From: Paraburkholderia silvatlantica
Lineage (GTDB): Bacteria > Pseudomonadota > Gammaproteobacteria > Burkholderiales > Burkholderiaceae
DNA length: 64,000 nt
Direction of reading: 5' to 3'
NCBI RefSeq assembly: GCF_003096715.1
Contig: NZ_QEOL01000015.1
Coordinates: forward strand, 124,001-188,000
Below the pieces are notes generated by a model, which had not been told where the DNA came from, did not search any database, and saw only the letters and a list, made by a program, of their open reading frames with translations. Positions 36,138-45,752 of this stretch are shown in pieces. How positions within the stretch are numbered: position 1 is the first letter of the stretch; every line of letters begins with the position of its first letter. Both the position numbers and the translations under genes were made by a program.

Positions 36138-37409
36138 ATGAGTCAGACTGTTTCGGTACGGGTGCCCGCACAGGGCGCCACTTCGTCGCAAACCGTGAAA
36201 GGGGCGCTGGCCGCCGCCGTCGCGACCATCATTCTCACGGCGCCCATTCTCGGCCTGCAGCTCACGCTGGACGGCTATCAGGTCGTGCTGCAGCAGCACT
36301 GGCGCCCCGTCTGGATCGCGGCCGCCGTGGTGTTCGTGTTCCAGCTCGTCAAGCCGATGTTTGTGCGCGCAACGCGTGGCGTGCGCCTGCCCAAGGCGCC
36401 TGCACTCGGCGCGCGTCAGCAGCGCGCGGCGATCTGGGTGCTGCTCGCGTTCGGTGCGGTGTTTCCGTTCATGGGTTCGCGCGGCGCGATCGACGTGGCG
36501 ACGCTCGCGCTCATCTACGTGATTCTCGGCCTGGGCCTGAATATCGTAGTGGGTTTCGCGGGTCTGCTCGACCTGGGCTATGTGGGCTTCTACGCCGTGG
36601 GCGGCTATACGTATGCGCTGCTCAACCAGTACTTCGGCTTCACGTTCTGGGAATGCCTGCCGCTCGCGGCGCTCGCCGCGGCCGCCTTCGGTTTCGTGCT
36701 CGGCTTCCCGGTGCTGCGTCTGCGCGGCGACTATCTCGCCATCGTCACGCTCGGCTTCGGCGAGATCATCCGCTTGCTGCTCAATAACCTCACGAGCATC
36801 ACGGGCGGCCCGGACGGCATCTCCAGCATTCCCAAGCCCACCGTGTTCGGCTTCGAAATGGCCCGCCACGCGAGCGTGGAGGGTGCGAAGACGTTCAATG
36901 AGCTGATCGGCGTCGAGTACAGCGGCGAGCACATGGTGATCTTCCTGTACCTGCTCGCGCTCGTGCTGGTGGCGTTCACGCTGTTCGTCACGAGCCGCCT
37001 GCTGCGCATGCCGATGGGACGCGCCTGGGAAGCGCTGCGCGAAGACGAGATCGCGTGCCGCTCGCTGGGTCTGAACCCCACGCGCATCAAGCTCTCGGCA
37101 TTCACGCTGGGCGCGTCGTTCGCGGGTCTCGCCGGCGCGTTCTTCGCGGCGCGCCAGGGGCTCGTCACGCCCGAGTCGTTCACCTTCATCGAGTCGGCGC
37201 TCATTCTCGCCGTGGTGGTGCTGGGCGGCATGGGCTCGCAACTGGGCGTGGTGCTGGCCGCGATCCTGCTCACGGTGCTGCCCGAAGTGGCGCGCGGCTT
37301 CGCCGAGTACCGCATGCTGATCTTCGGTCTGGTGATGGTGCTGATGATGATGTGGCGTCCGCAGGGCCTGTTGCCCGCGAGCCGTCCGCACGTGGAGTTG
37401 CCGCAATGA
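36138..37409 (+). CDS. livM: Branched-chain amino acid ABC transporter permease LivM
   Basis: A 423-residue permease with ten or so membrane segments. The N-terminal 100 or so residues hold extra helices, as in long LivM proteins, before the conserved core 'LNIVVGFAGLLDLGYVGFYAVGGY'. The ATPase-contact loop 'WEALREDEIACRSLGLNPTR' and the 'VLGGMGSQLGVVLAA' motif are present. A GAGG site precedes the ATG at 36138. Its stop overlaps the livG start (ATGA). Confidence 0.95.
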   Translation: MSQTVSVRVPAQGATSSQTVKGALAAAVATIILTAPILGLQLTLDGYQVVLQQHWRPVWIAAAVVFVFQLVKPMFVRATRGVRLPKAPALGARQQRAAIWVLLAFGAVFPFMGSRGAIDVATLALIYVILGLGLNIVVGFAGLLDLGYVGFYAVGGYTYALLNQYFGFTFWECLPLAALAAAAFGFVLGFPVLRLRGDYLAIVTLGFGEIIRLLLNNLTSITGGPDGISSIPKPTVFGFEMARHASVEGAKTFNELIGVEYSGEHMVIFLYLLALVLVAFTLFVTSRLLRMPMGRAWEALREDEIACRSLGLNPTRIKLSAFTLGASFAGLAGAFFAARQGLVTPESFTFIESALILAVVVLGGMGSQLGVVLAAILLTVLPEVARGFAEYRMLIFGLVMVLMMMWRPQGLLPASRPHVELPQ

Positions 37410-38175
37410 GCGCACAAGCTTTGTTGAAAGTGGCAGGCCTGCAGATGCGCTTCGGCGGTCTGCTGGCCGTGGACGGCATCGACTTCGACGTGCGTCCGAA
37501 TGAAGTCTTCGCGATCATCGGGCCGAACGGCGCCGGCAAGACCACGGTGTTCAACTGCGTGGGCGGCTTCTACAAGCCCACCGCGGGCGACATCGTGCTC
37601 GAGGGCCGCGCCATCACCGGCCAGCCGAGCCACCAGGTGGCGCGCCGCGGCCTCGTGCGCACGTTCCAGAACATTCGCCTCTTCAAGCAGTTGACGGTGC
37701 TGGAAAACCTCATGGTCGCGCAGCACCTGAAGGTGAACCGCAACATGCTGAGCGGCCTGTTCGCGACGCCCGCGTATCGCCGGGCCGAGCGCGCCGCGCT
37801 CGAACGCGCCGCGTACTGGCTCGAGCGCGTGGGCCTGAAGCCGGTCGCGAACCGCGAGGCGGGCACGCTGTCGTACGGCCATCAGCGCCGGCTCGAAATC
37901 GCACGCTGCATGATCACGGATCCGCGTCTTCTCATGCTCGACGAACCCGCGGCAGGCTTGAACCCGCAGGAAAAGGTCGAGCTCCAGCAGATGGTGGACG
38001 GCCTGCGCCACGAGTTCGGAATCTCCGTACTCCTGATCGAACACGACATGAGCCTCGTGATGGGCGTGTCGGACCGCATCCTGGTGATGGAGCACGGCAA
38101 GCCGATCATGACCGGCAAACCCGACGAAGTGCGCAACGACCCGCGCGTGATCAAGGCCTATCTCGGAGAGGACTG

Positions 38176-38176
<1 letters not shown>
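37406..38176 (+). CDS. livG: Branched-chain amino acid ABC transporter ATPase LivG
   Basis: A 256-residue ABC ATPase. Walker A is 'GPNGAGKTT' (K45), the Q-loop is in 'RTFQNIRLF', the signature is the LivG variant 'LSYGHQRRLEIAR', Walker B is 'LLMLDEPAAGL' and the switch His is in 'LLIEHDMSLV'. It forms the asymmetric nucleotide-binding dimer with LivF. Translation is coupled to livM by a 4-nt overlap, and to livF by a one-base TGATG overlap. Confidence 0.96.
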
Positions 38177-38877
<701 letters not shown>

Positions 38878-38972
38878 TCGACGCGGACACGACCGCGCTG
38901 CGGCCCGCACGATTCGCGCTCATCGAACGCGGGTTGCGCGGGCCGTTGCTTTTTGCGTCGACGAATCCTGAA

Positions 38973-40184
38973 TCAATCGCCGCGTACAATCGCGAGCTGC
39001 GCGATCAAACCCATCAGCTCGGCCTGGCGGCGCGTGGTGGTTTTCGCGAACACGTGATGCAGATGCGTGCGCACGGTCGAGGGCAGCACCTGCAGCGCTT
39101 CGGCCACGTCTTTCGGGTTGAGGCCCTTGCCGACCTCGCAGGCCACGCGTGCTTCCGCGGGCGTGAGGCCGAACAGCGCGACGAGACGCGTTTCCACGCC
39201 GCGCCGCGACGATTGCGGATCGATCACGATAAGCATCGCCGTGGCGGCGCGTGCGCCGTGGGCGAAGCCGTCGGCGTGACGGTGCTCGCCTGGCGGCGAA
39301 ATGAGCACCTGGAGCGGCTCGTCGGGCGGCTGGCGGGCGATCAGCATGGCGCCGCCGCTGCGCCCGCGCACGTCGCGCCCGGCCGCACGCGCGATCAGCG
39401 AGCGCAACTGCTGGGTGGCGCAAGCCGTGGTGGCGCCGAGCACGGCGTGTTCGGTGCGCAGCCCGTTTGCGCGGGCGAGCTGCGCCGCGGCGGCGCGATT
39501 CGCGAACACGATGTGCGCGTCGGCGTCGACGATCAGTACGCCATGCGCGAGCGCGTCGAGTGCGTCGGCGGGGGCATGGTTGCCGTCGTCGCGCGAGGCG
39601 AGGGTGCGGGCCGTGTGCCGCTGCACGCGCAAGGCATTGCGCAGATGCGGCAGCAGCGAGCGCAGCGCATCCAGTTCGTCTTCGCTATAAAAGCGCGTTT
39701 CATGGCGCAGCGCGCCGAGCACGGCGGCCATATCGCCTTCGCGCAGCACGTTCGCGAAGGCCACCGTGTAGAAGCGCTGCGGGCGCACCCACTCCTGCAC
39801 GAAGGCGCTGCGTTGCAGACTCCCCTGCGGGTGGATCATCGTGTCGGTGACGAGCGTGCCGGCGGCCCAGCGGCGCACCTGCGGCACGAGCGGATCGAGG
39901 CCGCCGTAGTGCTGCGCATACGATTGGGCGAACGAAGCGTCGATGCCGTCCCACTCGGCGAGCGAGAACGTGCTTTCGGGCGGCAGCATGGTGAGATTGA
40001 CGTGTTGCGCGCCGATGCGTCGTGCAATGCGCGCGCATACATCCGGCCAGCGTTGCGCGTCGAAGCCGGCATCGTAGATCGCATCGATCAGGGCGCAGGT
40101 TTCATCCGGCTCGCCATACCGCACGCGCGCGCTGTGAGCAACCGTGTCGATAGCCGCGGCGTGCGCGGCCGTTGTGGGCCCCAT
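38973..40184 (-). CDS. LuxR-family (NarL-type HTH) transcriptional regulator
   Basis: A 403-residue regulator with a C-terminal LuxR HTH at about residues 338-397: 'FGLTPAEARVACEVGKGL', then 'PKDVAEALQVLPSTVRTHLHHVF'. The N-terminal 300 or so residues resemble a GAF/PAS-type sensor and include a PAS-like segment 'DALAHGVLIVDADAHIVFANR' near 220. It has no receiver Asp pocket and no acyl-homoserine-lactone domain, so it is a one-component sensor of unknown ligand. AGGAGA precedes the ATG at 40184. Regulation of the convergent liv operon is possible but not shown. Confidence 0.88.
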   Translation of the reverse strand: MGPTTAAHAAAIDTVAHSARVRYGEPDETCALIDAIYDAGFDAQRWPDVCARIARRIGAQHVNLTMLPPESTFSLAEWDGIDASFAQSYAQHYGGLDPLVPQVRRWAAGTLVTDTMIHPQGSLQRSAFVQEWVRPQRFYTVAFANVLREGDMAAVLGALRHETRFYSEDELDALRSLLPHLRNALRVQRHTARTLASRDDGNHAPADALDALAHGVLIVDADAHIVFANRAAAAQLARANGLRTEHAVLGATTACATQQLRSLIARAAGRDVRGRSGGAMLIARQPPDEPLQVLISPPGEHRHADGFAHGARAATAMLIVIDPQSSRRGVETRLVALFGLTPAEARVACEVGKGLNPKDVAEALQVLPSTVRTHLHHVFAKTTTRRQAELMGLIAQLAIVRGD

Positions 40185-40546
40185 GCTGGTCTCCTGGCTG
40201 GAATTTATCAACGGCAGAAGGCCTCGGGCACGCCGTGCGCGGTTGCATATAGGGCCATGTGGCACTGCAACGACGCGAGCGGGCGCTCAGGGCGCAAATC
40301 CACGTTTGCAAACGGCCGGCGGGAGGGGATGCAGTGCAACATCCCGGGTACCTGTTCTGAATGAATAGACGATCAAGCCTACGATTCGCTTTCGTCGGGA
40401 GAGATTTTGGGTTTCGTTACATCCGATGCATTCCGGGTACTGGACAAGCGCGCCGCGCTCACGATAATTGAGCGTCCCCACAGGCGCGCCGCACGGGGAA
40501 AATGCGGTTCGCACAGTGAAAGTCAGAGAAAGCGGAGAGTCCCTGG
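40185..40546. other. Divergent intergenic region with a 12-bp palindrome
   Basis: No gene is seen. CGTTTGCAAACG (40303-40314) is a perfect 12-bp palindrome placed 119 bp upstream of the LuxR-type gene. It could be an operator for that gene or for the DUF4337 gene on the other side. No clear -35/-10 pair stands out. Confidence 0.4.
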
Positions 40547-41149
40547 ATGTCTGAAGAGTACGAAGTGCACGGCCCGCACGACCACGCGGTCGAACACGCC
40601 GCGGCGGGCCATGGCGGGCACGGCGAGGGCGATCCGTTCCCGGGCCGCATGGCGGTGATGACGGCCATCCTCGCTTCGATCGGAGCGATCTTTGCCTACC
40701 AGAGCGGCAACAGCGAGAACCTGGCGCTCTATTACAAGAACGAAGCGGCGATCCGCAAGACCGAAGCCGCGAATCAATGGGCTTACTATCAGGCGAAGGG
40801 CGAGAAGCAGAATCTCGCGGAGCTGGGCGCGCAACTCTCCGCGCTCGCGCCGAATTCGGACGCCGCCCAGAAGCGCTTTGCCGCCGACGCCGACCGCTAT
40901 CGCCAGCAGAAAGAGCCGATCCGCGCCAAGGCGGAGGCGCTCGAAAAAATCGTCGAGCAGGACGATGCGCTAAGCGAGCACGTGCTGCACGGCCATCATC
41001 GCTGGGCCCAGGCCACCACGCTCATCCAGATCTCGATCGCGCTCACGGCGATTACGCTGCTCACGCGGCGGCGCTGGCTGCTCAATACGTCGGTGGGCGT
41101 GGCCATCGTCGGAGTGGGGCTGGGCGCGTTGGCGTTCTTCGGCGGCTGA
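40547..41149 (+). CDS. DUF4337 membrane protein
   Basis: A 200-residue protein. The first 30 residues are His/Glu/Gly-rich. One membrane helix follows at about 36-52 ('MTAILASIGAIFAYQSG'), then a long charged, mostly helical region (about 55-150) with 'NEAAIRKTEAANQWAYYQAK', and two C-terminal membrane helices (about 158-198). The layout and the 'A-x-x-Q-W-x-Y-Y-Q-A-K' segment match DUF4337, a family of unknown function common in proteobacteria and cyanobacteria. The N-terminal His cluster may bind metal, which is inference. GGAGAG precedes the ATG. Stop codons of this and the next, convergent gene are 3 bp apart. Confidence 0.83.
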   Translation: MSEEYEVHGPHDHAVEHAAAGHGGHGEGDPFPGRMAVMTAILASIGAIFAYQSGNSENLALYYKNEAAIRKTEAANQWAYYQAKGEKQNLAELGAQLSALAPNSDAAQKRFAADADRYRQQKEPIRAKAEALEKIVEQDDALSEHVLHGHHRWAQATTLIQISIALTAITLLTRRRWLLNTSVGVAIVGVGLGALAFFGG

Positions 41150-41152
41150 GCT

Positions 41153-41647
41153 TCACCCGCCGCACACGATCGCCGTGAGCAGCAGCGGCACGACCGATTG
41201 CACGGTGGCGTCGCTGTTGGCGTCACGCACGCGCGAGCGCACCTTCTCCGCGGGCGCGGACACGACCACGCCGTAAAGCGGCGAGGTGATCTCCTTGCCG
41301 GCGCCGCGCTTGAAGAGCGTGTCGTCGCGGTCGTAGCCGAGCACCACGTATATCGGGAAGCCGAACGCGCTCAGGCGGGTGCCGCGCACGGGGCTGAACG
41401 CGTTGACCGAATTCGCTTCGACGCGGCTCGGCTCGGGCTCGATGGATTTTTCGTCGATGAGCGACGATATGAACGTGTGCGGATCGGACTTGCAGTCGAA
41501 CTGCTGGTCGCGCGCGGCGGATTGCGCGGATTGCGCATGCGCGGCCACCGGAACCAGCAGGGCGGCAAAAGCGGCGAGGCCGCTCAGTGCGTTGCGCAGC
41601 GTGGTGGCCGGGAACGCGAATATCACGGGAGTGTGGTGCTTGGTCAT
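41153..41647 (-). CDS. Secreted hypothetical protein
   Basis: A 164-residue protein with a Sec signal that ends near residue 38 at 'VAAHAQS', after a basic and hydrophobic start. The mature part has one Cys near the start ('QFDCKSDPHTFIS') and one at the end ('IVCGG'), which could form a disulfide. 'AFGFPIYVVLGYDRDDTLFKRG' is a distinctive central segment. I do not recognise the family. The ATG at 41647 is used; the frame continues upstream only to a TTG. No neighbouring gene suggests a role, and its 3-prime end abuts the DUF4337 gene. Confidence 0.72.
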   Translation of the reverse strand: MTKHHTPVIFAFPATTLRNALSGLAAFAALLVPVAAHAQSAQSAARDQQFDCKSDPHTFISSLIDEKSIEPEPSRVEANSVNAFSPVRGTRLSAFGFPIYVVLGYDRDDTLFKRGAGKEITSPLYGVVVSAPAEKVRSRVRDANSDATVQSVVPLLLTAIVCGG

Positions 41648-41781
41648 GGCTAGAGCAGCAATGCCGGGTGAAGACCGGTTGATTCCATTCGACAGCCGGA
41701 CTTCGTTCGTGTTCAAAGCTTACGGCACATAAATTGCGCGGGCCGTGCGCCCGCGCACATCTGCATGCCGGATCGGGGAGG

Positions 41782-42276
41782 TTACAGCATCGACTTCGCC
41801 TGGCTCAGGATCTTGTCGCAGACCTGCTTTGCGGCCTCCTCCTTGAGGCCGCCGCCCGTGAGGTCGAGCTTCTGTCCGTTGCCGGCCGTAAGGATGCCGC
41901 CCGTGCCCTGCGTATAGCCGCTATCGGTCGTGTTCGCGCCGCCGGGCAGCTTGCTAAGCAGCGAGTCTTTCACGCTGCTCGCGGCGTCGGCGTTCAGGTA
42001 ATTGTTCTTGATGCAGTACTGCAGCACGCCGGTGACGTTGCCGAGACTGTTCGAGGTGAGCGAAGGCGCCGAAAGCGGGTTGCCGAGGCCGCCCAGGTTG
42101 CCGAGCGCACCTTGTGCCGAGCCGCCGCTGTTGGCGCCACCGCTGCCGCCCTGGTTGAGCAGGTTGCCGAGCTGCGCCTGTGCGGCGCCCCAGGGGGCGA
42201 GCAGCGCCAGGGTCAGGGCGGCCGTCAACGCCGTGGCGACGCCCGGCGTGGCGACGCGCGGAACAGAGGTTTGCAT
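41782..42276 (-). CDS. DUF2501 family secreted protein (YjjA-like)
   Basis: A 164-residue exported protein with a signal peptide ending near 'GAAQAQ' (residue 35). It is followed by a Gly/Asn/Ser-rich linker and the conserved domain 'GNVTGVLQYCIKNNYLNAD', then 'VKDSLLSKLPGG' and 'EEAAKQVCDKILSQAKSML'. The two Cys in that domain are typical of DUF2501. The family includes E. coli YjjA; its function is unknown. GGAG precedes the ATG. Confidence 0.88.
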   Translation of the reverse strand: MQTSVPRVATPGVATALTAALTLALLAPWGAAQAQLGNLLNQGGSGGANSGGSAQGALGNLGGLGNPLSAPSLTSNSLGNVTGVLQYCIKNNYLNADAASSVKDSLLSKLPGGANTTDSGYTQGTGGILTAGNGQKLDLTGGGLKEEAAKQVCDKILSQAKSML

Positions 42277-42932
42277 ACACGAATCTCCGTGGTGGTTCAG
42301 TGCGCCCTTACTATAGACGGATTCGTTTTCGCGGCCTCGCTACGTGACGCCGCACGAGCGTTCGGTTGGCGGCGGTGCAACCGGTGCGAAGCGCGCAACG
42401 GTTTCGCTGTGACCGTTTCGTGTTGCATCGGATGATTTCATCGGCGTGTCATTTGTTGCGGGCACAACAATGACGGCGCAGGAGCGAATCGGGGTGTCTG
42501 GAGACGGTGGTGTCTCTCAAGTGGTATGCATGCGTTCGGAATCGTGCGGGGCGCGGACCCCGCGCCGGCGACGCAACGAATGAACCTGTTACAACTGTAT
42601 TGACGCTGTAAAACACCACGTTTACAGGCCTTTTTTGGCAGTATTCCCGGCGATTCAAGGTGGAGATTGTTTCTAACCGTAACACTTATTACGGCCCTCC
42701 TCATCGGCTGGTTTCAGGTGGTATGCTTCCTGCACAAATTCTCCCTTGCACGAGTGAGACCACGTTTATTGCGTCAATACAGTGAAAGAACGCACTGCCA
42801 GAGTGCGCCTCGCGACGCAAATGAACACGTCATATAAGCATATGGTGCAACCGAGCTAGCCAACGCGGGCAACAAGATCCGCGAGCCAGTGCTCCGTCAA
42901 TGCAGCCCCGGTCCGGCTGCGTGGAGAACAGC
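42277..42932. other. Intergenic region upstream of the transposase-derived regulator
   Basis: No gene with a ribosome site or plausible composition was found. CTGTAAA (42606-42612) and TTTACAG (42621-42627) form a 7-bp inverted repeat with an 8-nt centre, followed closely by a T6 run; it may be an operator or a weak terminator. The last 150 bp before 42933 presumably holds the promoter of the next gene. Confidence 0.4.
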
Positions 42933-44174
42933 ATGAATTTCGAAGAACTGAGCGACGACGAGTGGATGCAGGTGTCTTCGCTCGTGTCAGATGAACCTCC
43001 AATCAGGCTTAACCGGCGCGGCCGCCCTCGCGCCGAGCCGCGCGTCGTGGCCAATGCCGTCCTCTGGATTCTCACCACCGGTGAGTCGTGGTCGCGCCTG
43101 CCCGCGCGTTATCCGTCCGGGCCTACCTGCCGCCGCCGTTTCGAGGAATGGCACGGCAACGGCACGTTGATCGAGCTGGTCGAACTGCTTTCGCAGCGCG
43201 GCCGCAAGTTCGTTTATGTGCCCCAGCCCGCGCAGGCCGATGCCCAACCCGTTGCAGTCGCAGTCGAAGAAGTCGCCGAGGACGACGGCCAGCCGGCCGT
43301 GTTCTGGAAGAGTCCCGAGGCCTGGCAGGCGCCCGCCGCGCTCGCCGACGCGCCGCTTGCCGATCCCATGGAAAGCATGATGCGTCAGCTCGCGGGCGGC
43401 GAACCGGCATGGCCCGCTTCGCTCGATGCGCCTGTCGTGTCCAACGCCACGACGGCAGCGAGTGCGTCGACCGTTGCGAGTGCGACGCGTTCGCAAAACG
43501 ATGCGCCGTTCGCACCGTTCTCGCCTTCCCGCGTGAGCAAGCCTGTTGCGACTCGCGCGATGCCGCGCGACGCGTCGCATCGCAGCGTGCACCCTGCGGG
43601 CGGCGTGGTGCAGGTCGCGGAATGGCGCGGCTATACGATGAACCTCACCGTCCAGCCCGTGCGCAACCGCATGTTCCGCGGCGCCGTGGAAATTCTCAAG
43701 GACGGCAAGCGCATCGAGCGCTCGGGCCTGATCGGTCCGCCGTTCCAGGATCGCGAATCCGCGCGGAATTTTGCCTTCGACTGGGCGCGTGAATGGCTCG
43801 AGCGCGAAGGCATGGCCGAGTCCGCGTCCGGCGCTTCGTGGCCGGGTTCGCATCCCGCGAGGCATGCCGCGTCGAACGGTGCGGCACAGAGCGCTTCGCA
43901 AACGGCGTTGCCCGGCGCCGCACCGCACGCGCCCATCCAAAGCCCAGGCGTCGCGCGCGGCGATCCGTCCGATGCCGCCGCCGCGCGTGCGTTGCCTCCG
44001 GCCGTGGGCAGTGTGCGGCTTGCGCCGCTGCAAGCGCCGGTACAGCGTTACACCGCCACCGGCGCACTGCTCTCGGGCAGCGAAGCGCGCGAAGCCAATA
44101 CGGCGTCGTCCGGCACCGCCGAACGCCGCACGGCCGACGTCGCCGGAACGCGCTACCGCACGCTCTCGCGCTGA
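42933..44174 (+). CDS. Transposase-derived (DUF4096 N-domain) fusion protein, candidate EPS regulator
   Basis: A 413-residue protein with no active transposase. Residues 1-80 match the N-terminal DNA-binding domain of IS5/IS4-type transposases: 'LSDDEWMQVSSLV', 'RRGRPRAEPRVVANAVLWIL', 'TGESWSRLPARY' and 'TCRRRFEEWHGNGTL'. The DDE catalytic domain is absent. A linker of about 130 residues rich in Ala, Ser and Pro follows. About residues 214-290 form a compact domain with 'VAEWRGYTMNLTVQPVRNR', 'VEILKDGKRIERSGLIGPPF' and 'NFAFDWAREWLEREG'. A disordered tail ends the protein. GGAGA precedes the ATG. It borders bceA, so it looks like an exapted DNA-binding regulator of the polysaccharide genes; this role is inferred. 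Confidence 0.75.
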   Translation: MNFEELSDDEWMQVSSLVSDEPPIRLNRRGRPRAEPRVVANAVLWILTTGESWSRLPARYPSGPTCRRRFEEWHGNGTLIELVELLSQRGRKFVYVPQPAQADAQPVAVAVEEVAEDDGQPAVFWKSPEAWQAPAALADAPLADPMESMMRQLAGGEPAWPASLDAPVVSNATTAASASTVASATRSQNDAPFAPFSPSRVSKPVATRAMPRDASHRSVHPAGGVVQVAEWRGYTMNLTVQPVRNRMFRGAVEILKDGKRIERSGLIGPPFQDRESARNFAFDWAREWLEREGMAESASGASWPGSHPARHAASNGAAQSASQTALPGAAPHAPIQSPGVARGDPSDAAAARALPPAVGSVRLAPLQAPVQRYTATGALLSGSEAREANTASSGTAERRTADVAGTRYRTLSR

Positions 44175-44231
44175 TCCTGCAAGGCCGCGCGCGGTGCGCG
44201 CAGCCTTCCTGCATTGCCGCTACTGCTTTCT

Positions 44232-45752
44232 TCACTGCCTGCCGTACTGATCGTCGAGACGCACGATATCGTCTTCGCCGAGATACGAGCCCGACTGCAC
44301 CTCGATGATTTCGAGCGGCATCTTGCCGGGATTTTCCAGTCGATGCGACACGCCAAGCGGGATGTACGCCGACTCGTTTTCCGAAACGATGAAGCGTTCT
44401 TCCCCACGCGTGACGAGCGCGGTGCCGCGTACGACGACCCAGTGCTCGGCGCGATGGTGATGCATCTGCAGCGAGAGGCGTGCGCCCGGCTCGACCACGA
44501 TCCGCTTGACCTGGAAGCGCTCGCCGCTGTCCACGCTGTCGTAATGACCCCACGGGCGATGCACGAGGCGGTGCGCCACGGCTTCGGTGCGGCGTTCCTG
44601 CTTCAGGCGTTGCACGATCTTCTTGACGTCCTGGGCGCGCGAGCGGTCGGCGACGAGCAGGGCGTCCGGGGTCTCCACGACCACGAGGTCCCGGGTGCCG
44701 AGGCAGGCCACGAGCCGGCCGTCCGAATGCGCGAAGGTGTCGCTGGCGCCTTCGAACATTACGCGGCCGTGCGCGACGTTGCCTTCGTCGTCCTTGGGCG
44801 AAACCTGCCAGACGGTGTCCCATGAACCGAGGTCGGTCCAGCCGGCCGTGAGCGGCACGACCACGCCGCCTGCGACCGTCGGGTCGCCGGCGAGCGGCTC
44901 CATCACGGCGTAGTCGATGGAGTTCGAAGGCGAACGTGCGAACGCTTCGCTATCCACGCGGAAAAAGTCGCCGTCTGCCTTGCCGTGCTCGATCGATTCC
45001 GCGCATGCGGCGTAGATGGCCGGATGAAAATGGCGAATCGCCTTGAGCCAGGTCGATGCGCGCACGATGAAAATGCCGCTGTTCCACCAGTAGCGCTGCG
45101 AAGCGACGTATTGCTGCGCCAGCTCGAAATAGGGCTTTTCGACGAAACCGTTCAGACGCCGCGCACCGTTGGGTTCGGCGTTCGCGAGCGGCTCGCCCAC
45201 GTGAATGTAGCCATAGCCCACTTCGGGATGCGTGGGCACGATGCCCATCGTCACGATCTGGCCGTTCGCAGCATGACGCACGCCTTCGGCCACGGCGTTC
45301 TGGAACGCTTCGAGGTCCGCGAGCGCATGGTCGGCAGGCATGACCACGAGAATGCCGTCTTCCTGCGAGGCGGCCACCGACATCGCGGCGATCGTGAGCG
45401 CGGGCGCCGTATCGCGGCCCACGGGCTCGAGAATCAGACGTGCGCGCTTGCCCGCCGCGCGAACCTGCTCGGCGGTGGTGAATCGATGTTCTTCATTGCA
45501 GACGATCAGCAACTCCTCTGCGAGCGTCACGCGCTCGGCGAGCGCATCGAGGCGGCCCGCAGTGCTGGCCAGCAGCGACTGCTCGCCAACGAGGTTGATC
45601 ATCTGCTTCGGATATTGCTCGCGCGACAGTGGCCACAACCGCGAGCCCGCGCCGCCCGCAAGCACCACAGGGCACACCTGCAATGCACTGCGCGTTTCGG
45701 CACGCGTCTGGGACGCTTTCGCCGATGCCGTAGCGGAACCCGTATCCGTCAT
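44232..45752 (-). CDS. bceA: Bifunctional mannose-6-P isomerase / GDP-mannose pyrophosphorylase
   Basis: A 506-residue type II PMI-GMP. The nucleotidyltransferase part opens with 'LAGGAGSRLWPLSRE' (about residues 31-45), continues with 'YPKQM', and has 'VMPADHAL' and 'FVEKPYFE'. The C-terminal cupin domain (about 395-500) has the PMI metal site 'QMHHHRAEHW' and 'YIPLGVSHRLENPG'. It makes mannose-6-P from fructose-6-P and GDP-mannose from mannose-1-P, the precursor for mannose and, through BceN/BceM, rhamnose. AGGAG precedes the ATG at 45752. It is divergent from bceB with a 500-bp AT-rich gap. The name rests on the bce context. Confidence 0.92.
   Translation of the reverse strand: MTDTGSATASAKASQTRAETRSALQVCPVVLAGGAGSRLWPLSREQYPKQMINLVGEQSLLASTAGRLDALAERVTLAEELLIVCNEEHRFTTAEQVRAAGKRARLILEPVGRDTAPALTIAAMSVAASQEDGILVVMPADHALADLEAFQNAVAEGVRHAANGQIVTMGIVPTHPEVGYGYIHVGEPLANAEPNGARRLNGFVEKPYFELAQQYVASQRYWWNSGIFIVRASTWLKAIRHFHPAIYAACAESIEHGKADGDFFRVDSEAFARSPSNSIDYAVMEPLAGDPTVAGGVVVPLTAGWTDLGSWDTVWQVSPKDDEGNVAHGRVMFEGASDTFAHSDGRLVACLGTRDLVVVETPDALLVADRSRAQDVKKIVQRLKQERRTEAVAHRLVHRPWGHYDSVDSGERFQVKRIVVEPGARLSLQMHHHRAEHWVVVRGTALVTRGEERFIVSENESAYIPLGVSHRLENPGKMPLEIIEVQSGSYLGEDDIVRLDDQYGRQ

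Noticed and set aside
42933..43180. Intact insertion sequence of the IS5 family
   Set aside because: Only the N-terminal transposase domain is present. The DDE domain, terminal inverted repeats and target duplications were not found.
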